A stretch of 64,000 nucleotides of DNA from an uncultured Mycoplasma sp. GTDB lineage: Bacteria; Bacillota_I; Bacilli_A; Mycoplasmatales; Metamycoplasmataceae. Made by a program: the position numbers and the translations under genes. The notes below the pieces were generated by a model. That model was given only the letters and a program-made list of their open reading frames with translations, did no database searches and was not told the origin of the DNA. Each line of letters opens with the position of its first letter. Within the stretch, counting starts at the first letter, position 1. This document shows positions 57,191 to 64,000 of the stretch, one piece after another. The stretch covers positions 120,693 through 184,692 of the forward strand of contig CAMQYZ010000002.1 of assembly GCA_947039505.1 (NCBI GenBank), in the 5' to 3' direction.

Positions 57191-58276
57191 ATGTTAGGTA
57201 TATCAGTTTATCCTGAAAAAGCAAAGAAACAAGAAATAATAGATTATATTAATCTTGCTGCTAAATATGGTTTTAAAAGAGTTTTTACTTGTTTGCTATC
57301 AGCTGAAGGCACTAGAGAAGAAATTAAAGCGGAATTTCTTGAAATAATTACTACAGCTACTAACCAAGGTATGGAAGTTATTCTTGATATTGCTCCATCA
57401 GTTTTTTCTAAATTAAATATTTCATATGATGATTTGTCTTTTTTTAAAGAATTAGGTGCAACAGGAATTAGATTAGATGAAGGTTTTGATGGTTTAAAAG
57501 AATCAACGATGACATTTAATGATTTAGATTTAGATATTGAAATTAATATGTCTTCAGGAACAAAATATGTTGATAACATCATCTCTTTTGCTCCTAATAA
57601 GAAAAAATTGATTGGTTGTCATAACTTTTATCCAATGGAATATTCTGGTCTTTCAATGGAAACATTCACTCAAACTTCTAAACAATATAAAGAATTAAAT
57701 ATTAGAAGTGCTGCATTTGTTAATTCTAATGATGCAAAACACGGTCCTTGACCAGTTATGGATGGCCTATGTACTTTGGAGTTACATAGAACAATGCCAA
57801 TAACTACACAGGTTAAACATTTTATGATGATGGACTTAGTAGATGACATTATTATTGCTAATGCTTTTGCAAGTGAAAAAGAACTAAAGGCTATTTCAGA
57901 AATTAAAAATGTCGTTTCTTTAGATATTGAATTTGACAAATCTATTACTAACATAGAGAAAAAAATAGTTTTGGATGAATTACATGTTAATAGAGGAGAT
58001 AGATCAGATTATTTGATTAGATCTACACAATCAAGAATCAAATATAAAGATGAAAATTTTAAACCAGTTAATCTACATAAAGAAATTAAAAAAGGTTTCA
58101 TAACAATTGGAAATGATAATTTTGGTCAATATAAAGGAGAATTACATCTTTCTAAAAAAGATCACTTAGATGATAAAGGAAGAAAAAATGTTGTTGCTAA
58201 AATAGCAGATCATGATTTGTTCTTGTTAGACTTTATCAAACCTTGATCTAAGTTCTCTTTTAAAGAAGTAAAATAA
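57191..58276 (+). CDS. MupG/DUF871 family protein (putative 6-phospho-N-acetylmuramidase)
   Basis: The 361-aa protein starts MLGISVYPEKAKKQEIIDYI, typical of the DUF871 (outer surface protein)/MupG family. It has GFKRVFTCLL and LGATGIRLDEGF, and the catalytic aspartate/glutamate region INMSSGTKYVDNI; a small cyclophilin-like C-terminal domain follows. MupG of Staphylococcus and Bacillus cleaves MurNAc-6-P-GlcNAc taken up by a PTS. Here it is 8 bp downstream of a lactose-type EIIA, so it is likely to cleave the sugar phosphate made by this PTS. In an organism without a wall the substrate must come from outside or differ. Family firm, substrate uncertain. Confidence 0.82.
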
Positions 58277-58284
58277 ATTCAATT

Positions 58285-58310
58285 AAACAACTTTGATTAG
58301 TTGTTTTTTT
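58285..58310 (+). terminator. Rho-independent terminator after mupG
   Basis: Stem AAACAACT/AGTTGTTT, loop TTGATT, ending in TTTT. Confidence 0.88.
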
Positions 58311-58340
58311 ATTCTTGTTATTCTGAAAATTAATCTAAAA

Positions 58341-58372
58341 ATAAAACACCTCTAATTTATGAGGTGTTTTAT
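58341..58372. terminator. Terminator of rpsD
   Basis: Stem ATAAAACACCTC/GAGGTGTTTTAT (12 bp, loop 8). Read on the minus strand it is followed by a T-rich stretch, so it ends rpsD transcription. Confidence 0.88.
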
Positions 58373-58391
58373 ATAATAATTTTATTAAATT

Positions 58392-58994
58392 TTATTTGTT
58401 GTAGTGCTCAACAATTAATGATTCATTGATGTCGCTGTTTAATTCTTTTCTTTCAGGCAATCTATCTAGTTTGAAAACAAAATCTTTTTCTAACTTAACT
58501 CATGCTGCTAATTCTTTCCTGGTTTTAGCATCTAAAATTTGAACATTTTTTCTACTTCCTTCTTTTAAAGTAACAATATCTCCAATTGAAATTTGCATTG
58601 AAGGAATATCGGCTTTTTTACCATTAAGAGTAAAGTGTCCATGGTTTACAAGTTGTCTTGCTTGTCTTCTAGTTTCAGCTAATCCTGTTCTATAAACAAA
58701 ACTGTCTAATCTAGTTTCTAGCATTTGCATAAAGTTTATACCTGCTTGACCTTGTCTTTTAGATGCTTTTTCAAATGTATTTTTAAACTGTTTTTCACTT
58801 ATTCCATACATATATCTTAGTTTTTGTTTTTCATATAAGTGTAAACCATATTCAGAAACTTTAACTCTTTTTTGTCCATGTTGACCTGGAGCATATTGAC
58901 GACCCTTTCCTTTTACAAATTCTTTACCATTTTCCAATATTGAAAAACCGTAACGACGTGATTTTTTAAATGATGATTTAATATATCTTGACAT
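58392..58994 (-). CDS. rpsD: 30S ribosomal protein S4
   Basis: S4 binds 16S rRNA and starts small-subunit assembly; in many bacteria it represses its own mRNA. 200 aa: [46 protein letters not shown] and the S4 domain [23 protein letters not shown] at 58500 is Trp, and the true end is EHYNK at 58392. AAAGAGGTA precedes the ATG. The 274-bp divergent region upstream could hold an S4 leader, but I could not identify one with confidence. Confidence 0.95.
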
Positions 58995-59268
58995 AATAGT
59001 ACCTCTTTCTTTGCATAACGAGGGATGTATTCTTACTTACTTATTTAAATATAATGTTTTCGTTTTACAGCTAAAACTACTTACAAATCAATTTTGAATT
59101 TAAATAATATTAAATAATATATATCTGCTGTGTTGTGCCTTATTATTTTATCATAAATGTATCTAATTTTCATGAATAAATACCATATTTTGAGGATTTT
59201 TAATATATAATATTTTTAATTTTGTTACAGAATAAAATTAAAATATTTAAAAAAATAAGGATTAAAAA
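58995..59268. promoter_or_regulatory. Divergent intergenic region between rpsD and the GH1 gene
   Basis: No gene seen. It contains the rpsD leader (about 59000-59140 on -), with the unusual hexamer-like ATAATAAGGCACAACACAGC near its far end, and an AT-rich promoter area for the GH1 gene, whose AAGGATT ribosome-binding site lies at 59257-59263. Possible S4 autoregulation structure not demonstrated. Confidence 0.3.
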
Positions 59269-60774
59269 ATGAAAAAAATACCAAAAGATTTTATTTTCTC
59301 TACTTCAACTTGTTCATATCAAATTGAAGGCGGAAGATTGGAGGGTGGAAGAACACATTCTAATTGAGATAAGTTTACAATAGAAAATTATTACATTCCA
59401 CCTAAAGGAGTTGCAGAAAGAGAAATAGCTTCAATAGTAAATGCTGCGAATTACTATGAAAAATATGATTTGGATTCAACTATCATGAAAGAAATGGGAG
59501 TGAATGGCTTTGTTTATAATTTAGATTGAGCAAGGATTTTTCCAAATGATTCTAGAATAGCTAATGAAGAAGGATTAGACTTCTATGAAAATGCTTTTAA
59601 ATCTTTAATTGCTAATGGAGTTAAACCAATTCCGGTTTTATATCATTGAGACACTCCTCTTTGATTAGAAGAACAAGGCGGAACATCATCAAGAGCTTTT
59701 TTAGATGCTTATAGAGATTTTGCTAAAGCAATCTTTAAGAGATTAGGAAAGTATACTGACATTTGATATGTGAGTGATGAAAACTCATCTTATGCAGTTC
59801 AAGGTTACTTAGATGATTATTGTCCACCTGGTAAAAAAGATGAAAAGGAATTTTGAAAAGCGATTTACTATCTTTCAATTTCTGGAGGTATTGCTAAACA
59901 AGAATTTGATAAAGCCATTGAAGAGGGTTATATTTCTGAAGATTCATTGTTAGGAATAGATCATGATTGAAATCCACCAATTCCTTATGATGAAAATGAT
60001 CAAGATGATGTTGAAGCATGTGAAGTTTTCAATGAGTTTAATTTAGACCTTTTCCTAGATCCGAATATGTTAGGTACATTCCCACAATGTTTTTGAGATG
60101 CAATTAAAAAATTCAATCTAGAAAGTATTGTTCAAGATGATGATTTAGCAATTATGAAAAACAACTTATTAAATCTAATTGGTTGAAATTACTATCGTCC
60201 TGCATTCATCGCTCACCCGAAAAGATTATCTGAAGGAATTGAATGACAAAATAAACCAGGAACTTTCATTACTGATAAAGCGGTAATTGTTTATCCAAAA
60301 AATCAACGTTACACTGATTGAAATTGATTGATCTTACCTGAACAATTGTCAATTTCATCACATGTGCTTTGAGACAAGTATCAAGCACCTTTAATGATTC
60401 TTGAAAATGGTCTTGGTTATTTTGATAAAAAAATTGATGGTATTGTTGAAGATAATTATCGAATAGATTATTTAAATGAACATCTAAGAGAAGTACAAAA
60501 AGCAATTAGTGAAGGTGTTAACTTTATTGGTTATTCAGCTTGAACTTATTGTGATATATTTTCTCCATCAGGTGGATATAGAAAGAAATATGGTTTTGTT
60601 GGAGTTGACTTTGATAACCCTAACCTTCCAAGATATCCAAAATCTTCTATGTACTGATATAAAGATGTAATTAAAAATTTATCAACTCATGAAGCTGATA
60701 AAATTGATTATGAAAAGTATTCAAAAGAAGCTAAACTAAGTGTAAACACTAGAAAAGATTTGTGAAACAAATAA
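59269..60774 (+). CDS. Glycoside hydrolase family 1, 6-phospho-beta-glycosidase-like
   Basis: Fourteen or more TGA codons read as Trp hide this gene; with table 4 it gives 501 aa. The GH1 fold is plain: FIFSTSTCSYQIEGG, NLDWARIFPN, VLYHWDTPLWL, IGWNYYRP, and nucleophile Glu379 in LMILENGLGYFD, then FIGYSAWTYCD. The usual acid/base motif T(F/L)NEP is replaced by VSDENSSY with Glu171. Such enzymes hydrolyse PTS-imported phospho-beta-glycosides. It lies close to the lactose-type PTS and the MupG gene, across rpsD. The altered motif suggests an unusual substrate. Confidence 0.88.
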
Positions 60775-60834
60775 TAGCAAAAACATTGTGCTATAACTAA
60801 AATATATTTATGAAATGAATTGGAGATAAAAAAT

Positions 60835-61317
60835 ATGAAAATAACAAAAAATATTATTTTAGGATTGGGAGCTATTACAACCTCTTTGGTTTTGGCATCT
60901 ACAGTATTATCTTGTGCTTCTAATCCTAATCATGATTTAAAAAAATTAAACATAAAACCAAATTACCCTGAATTTGATAATCCTCTTATTTTGAATAGTG
61001 GAGAAATTGAAATTTTAAAAAATAATATCAAAGCAAGTCAGATTATTTTAACAAATCAAAACTTAAATGACATATTTCCTATATTAGAAAAATTATTCAA
61101 TTTTTTTGAAAGTGATATAACCGGTACTAAATTATTAGAATGAAATAGAAATAAAACAATCACCATTTCGGCTTCCATCTTTACAGATCCAGGTTCATTT
61201 ACTGATTATGGTGAAATTAATTTTAGATTAAGACAAAATGTTAGCGGTGTCAGCACTGGTTATAAATTTATAAATGGCAAACCATATTCTAGTCCTTCAC
61301 ATTGAAAATCAAGATAA
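60835..61317 (+). CDS. Lipoprotein of unknown function
   Basis: The 160-aa protein has a typical mollicute lipoprotein signal: positively charged start (KITKN), hydrophobic stretch, and lipobox STVLSC with the lipidated Cys near residue 27. The mature part is hydrophilic, with helical DLKKLNIKPNYPEF and a beta-rich C-terminal half (TISASIFTDPG, YKFINGKPYSS). TGGAGAT precedes ATG 60835; an in-frame ATG at 60820 is less likely. Two TGA codons read as Trp. Anchored to the outer face of the membrane. Family not recognised. It is 60 bp after the GH1 gene. Confidence 0.78.
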
Positions 61318-61483
61318 GTATAACAAATCCAACAACAAAACACCTAATGCAAATAAAAATTAAAGCTAAAAAGTCATTCTTTGCAAGAGCAAGAAATTTA
61401 CTTTTTAAATAACTATTATCAATATCTTTTTCTATATTTTTTATTATATAATTATTCATATTGTTAAATATTAGGAGATAAAG

Positions 61484-62212
61484 ATGAATCAAAAAAAATT
61501 AGTAGTGATAACTGGAGCAGCAGGAGGAATGGGGCTAGAATACATTAAGCAGTTTTCTGAACAAGGATACCCCTTGTTGTTGTTAGATATGAATATTGAA
61601 TCAATCAAACATATGGCAAATAAAAATATATTAGTTAATAAAATAGATGTTGGTGATTTCGAATCATTTAAAGAGTCAATTAAAAATGCAGAAAAAACAT
61701 TTGGTAAAACAGACTTAATTATTAATAATGCAGGAATAATGATGCTAGGTGATATGACGAAACAAGACCCGAAAGAATGAAGTACTATGATAAACGTTAA
61801 TATATTAGGTGTATTGAATGGAACAAAAATAGTATTAGAAAATATGATAAGTCAAAATAGTGGAACAATTATTAATATTTCATCAATAGCAGGATTCAAG
61901 CCTTTTAGCAATCACGCAGCTTATTGTGCTACCAAATACGCCGTTCATGGACTAACTGAAACGATTCGTCAAGAAGTTTCTGGATCAAATGTTAGAGTTT
62001 TACTTATTTCTCCAGGAGCAGTGGAAACTAAGTTATTAAATAGAACAACTGATAAGTCTATTATTGATAGTTACCAGGATTGAAAAACAACAATGGGTGG
62101 AAAAGTAGTTGATCCTGCAGAAGTTGTGAAGACTGCTTTATTTATGTATCAAATGCCACAAGAAATATCTGTTAGAGAAGTTGTTATAGCTACAACTAAA
62201 CAAGATTTATAA
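61484..62212 (+). CDS. Short-chain dehydrogenase/reductase
   Basis: The 242-aa classical SDR has cofactor motif TGAAGGMGLEYI, NNAGIMMLGD, and the catalytic Ser-Tyr-Lys set in INISSIAGF and YCATKYAVHGL, followed by ISPGAVETKLL. Oxidises or reduces an alcohol or carbonyl with NAD(P)(H). The substrate is not predictable. Two TGA codons read as Trp. ATTAGGAGA ribosome-binding site ahead of ATG. It is 166 bp downstream of the lipoprotein gene and appears monocistronic. Confidence 0.88.
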
Positions 62213-62359
62213 TTAAAATTTATTAAAGTACTGATAATGAGATATTTTTAATTCTTTAACAATTAAATTATTAAAAGTTTTAACGGGGTTTTTTGATTCC
62301 CAATATTTTAAAGTTAATTCCTAAAAATAATTGATGAATTTATTGGATTCTATTTTCAT
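62213..62359 (-). pseudogene. Possible degenerate protein remnant
   Basis: On the minus strand the frame from ATG 62359 runs 12 codons to an in-frame TAG, then continues for 35 codons as coding-like sequence (ELTLKYWESKNPVKTFNNLIV...) to TAA at 62213. It uses TGG rather than TGA. The rest of the 248-bp gap between the SDR and deoB shows nothing else. It may be the tail of a lost gene. No family recognised. Confidence 0.3.
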
Positions 62360-62460
62360 ATATTTCAATATTTCTGGATCTTTTCATTTTTAAATTATTT
62401 AAGAACTATAAAAATGTATAATTAATAATACAAAAAACATTAAGTATTAGAGGTAAATTT

Positions 62461-63651
62461 ATGAGTAAGTATAAAAGAGTGTTAATGATAGTTACGGATT
62501 CTTTGGGAATTGGTGGTGATGAAAGACAAGAAGAATTTGGAGATAAAGGTGCAAATACTTTTCGTCATGTTTCAGAAAAATTCAAACTTAATATTCCTAC
62601 TTGAAAAAAATTAGGTATTACATCAATAGTTAAACTACACGATCAAGGTAAAGTTGATTCACAATTAGCTTATACAGCTGTAGTTAATGAAATATCAAAC
62701 GGAAAAGACACACTTACAGGTCATTGAGAAATGATGGGAATTGAAACAAAAGTACCATTTCCTGTTTTTACTGAAAATGGATTTCCAGATGAATTGATAT
62801 CAGAGTTATCTAAAGCTTTTGATGGTAAAAAAATAATAGGTAATATTGCAATTAGTGGTACTGTTATTTTAGACCAAATGGCACAAGAACAAATAGACAA
62901 TGATTCTGTTATTGTTTATACTTCTCAGGATTCTACTTTGCAAATTTGTGGTCATGAAAAGCATATGGGAATTGACAATCTATATCGATATGCTGAAGCT
63001 GCAAGAAAAATTTGTTCATCAAAACCAGAATGAAATGTAGGTAGAGTAATTGCAAGACCATATATTGGTAGTGATGGTAAATGAGAGAGAACATTTAATA
63101 GACATGATTTAGCCAATCTTCCACCCAAAGATAATATTTTGAATGCGATTTATAATAAAGGAGTTAATGTTATTAGTATTGGAAAGATAAATGATATTTT
63201 TTCTGAACAAGGTATAAGCAAACACTATAAATCTCAAGGTGATGAAGATGGAATGGATATTCTTATTGAATTAACAGTCAAAGAAACCACGAATGAATTT
63301 ATATTTCTTAATCTTGTGCAATTTGACTCACATTATGGTCACAGAAGAGATGTTGAGGGATATGCTAATAATATTGATAAATTTGATGTTAAGCTAGCTA
63401 AATTAATTAATGCTATGAAGTCAACTGATTTATTGATAATTACTTCAGACCATGGCAATGACCCGACATTTAAAGGTACTGATCATACTAGAGAAAATTT
63501 ACCTGCAACTATTTTTTCTAAATCATTTGTTTCTAAACCAAAAAGACTACCTGATTTTAATGGTTTATCAACACTGGGTAATATAGTCGCAAGAAATTTT
63601 GGAGTTGATATAGCCAAAATTGGTGACGATATTTTTGAATTAATAAAATAA
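62461..63651 (+). CDS. deoB: Phosphopentomutase
   Basis: DeoB interconverts (deoxy)ribose-1-phosphate and (deoxy)ribose-5-phosphate, linking the DeoD/Pdp products to DeoC and the pentose phosphates. The 396-aa alkaline phosphatase-fold enzyme has VTDSLGIGG, the catalytic Thr region DTLTGHWEMMG, ARPYIGS, and metal ligands in LVQFDSHYGHRRD and TSDHGNDPTFKGTDHTRE. Three TGA codons read as Trp. Unlike many Firmicutes, deoB is not in the deoD-pdp-deoC operon (38003-40682). A 55-bp piece of this gene (63398-63452) is repeated at 63946. Confidence 0.95.
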
Positions 63652-63671
63652 AAAAATGCAAAATTAATAAT

Positions 63672-63701
63672 AAAAAACACTTATTCTTACAAGTGTTTTT
63701 T
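63672..63701. terminator. Terminator after deoB
   Basis: Stem AAAAAACACTT/AAGTGTTTTTT (63672-63682 / 63691-63701) with an 8-nt loop, T-rich after it. Possibly bidirectional, as a minus-strand frame ends 38 bp downstream. Confidence 0.85.
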
Positions 63702-63738
63702 ATTTTATTGATATTATAAATTTTAGTTTATTATATTT

Positions 63739-63945
63739 TTATTTTTTTAATTCTTTAGTTTTATCTTTATCAGAATCAGTTTCTTTTTTGATCTTGGTAG
63801 TAGATGTTTTTTTAGTTGATAAACTATCTTCTTTTGTTTTGCTTGATGTTTTCGAAGTTTTTTCTTTTACTTCTTTTTCAGATGGTTTCTTTGTTTTTAG
63901 TAGTAATCTTTGTTGCTTCATCAATTTCTTCTTCTATTAAATCTT
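63739..63945 (-). pseudogene. Lys/Ser/Thr-rich C-terminal fragment, frameshifted and cut off by a duplicated deoB segment
   Basis: The minus strand ends at a TAA at 63739. The last ~50 residues are a low-complexity tail (KPSEKEVKEKTSKTSS, then STKKTSTTKIKKETDS). Upstream the coding-like sequence LIEEEIDEATK lies in another frame; one base too many in a run of five A (T5 at 63894-63898) explains the shift. At 63946 the sequence jumps to a copy of deoB, so the rest of this gene is missing. The tail type is common at the end of many mollicute proteins; I cannot name the parent. Confidence 0.5.
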
Positions 63946-64000
63946 CTAAATTAATTAATGCTATGAAGTCAACTGATTTATTGATAATTACTTCAGACCA
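63946..64000 (+). repeat. 55-bp exact repeat of an internal deoB segment at the window edge
   Basis: Bases 63946-64000 are identical to 63398-63452 within deoB, same strand, offset 548. The match begins sharply at 63946 (T to G mismatch before it) and runs to the window edge, so its full length is unknown. It indicates a local tandem duplication or an assembly join. Confidence 0.9.

Noticed and set aside
61289..61459. Minus-strand frame of ~57 codons with a hydrophobic end after the lipoprotein gene
   Set aside because: No ribosome-binding site, overlaps the lipoprotein 3' end by 29 bp, and no conserved feature; too weak to list.

Overview
The window is chromosomal DNA of a mollicute (wall-less, AT-rich, reduced genome). 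UGA must be read as Trp (translation table 4): nearly every conserved gene, including smc, cysS, proS, eno, rpsD and the PTS permeases, is interrupted by in-frame TGA at conserved Trp positions, and all coordinates here use that code. The gene content (DnaI and DnaB-like replication proteins, a SigH-like factor, FakA/PlsX, asnA, deo genes, a MupG-like protein, an FNT channel) fits the Spiroplasma/Entomoplasmataceae/Mycoplasma mycoides side of the class. The species cannot be named from sequence alone.

Layout. 1-9 kb: fakA (5' end cut off), plsX, rnc, smc, asnA and uvrB, all +. 9-11.3 kb: dnaI, dnaB-like and coaE on -. 11.3-21 kb: the ancestral Firmicutes series cysS-rlmB-sigH-rpmG-secE-nusG, broken by two accessory modules. 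One is a methyltransferase/endonuclease cassette between 96-bp perfect direct repeats with a decayed second rlmB copy. The other is a 1084-residue helicase-nuclease gene. 20.9-25 kb: four tRNAs (Tyr, Gln, Cys, Arg), proS, trxA, a HAD phosphatase, a DUF402 protein and trmB. 25-34 kb: gyrA, three tandem two-TM membrane proteins resembling SLATT/DUF4231, fmt, metK, eno and tuf. 34-38 kb: a heterodimeric ABC exporter. 38-40.7 kb: deoD-pdp-deoC. 40.8-44.8 kb: an RpiR regulator, nanE and a fused PTS permease. 45-51 kb: a ZIP transporter, tkt, rpmB, and an FNT channel flanked by two choline-kinase-like genes. 51-54 kb: gyrB and two unknown genes. 54-61 kb: a lactose-family PTS with a MupG-like glycosidase and a GH1 glycosidase, with rpsD on the other strand, then a lipoprotein. 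61.5-64 kb: an SDR, deoB, and a broken locus where a 55-bp piece of deoB reappears at the window edge.

How it works together: sugars enter by PTS and feed glycolysis and the pentose phosphates (eno, tkt). Nucleosides are salvaged by DeoD, Pdp, DeoC and DeoB. FakA and PlsX activate fatty acids in the absence of fabD, fabG and acpP at the usual position.

Most notable: the DNA methyltransferase has a C8 tract lying in the codons of its catalytic NPPF motif, in a genome where such a tract is exceptional. As written it is out of frame and removing one C restores it. This is a candidate phase-variable restriction system. It sits between direct repeats whose recombination would cleanly restore the ancestral rlmB-sigH junction.
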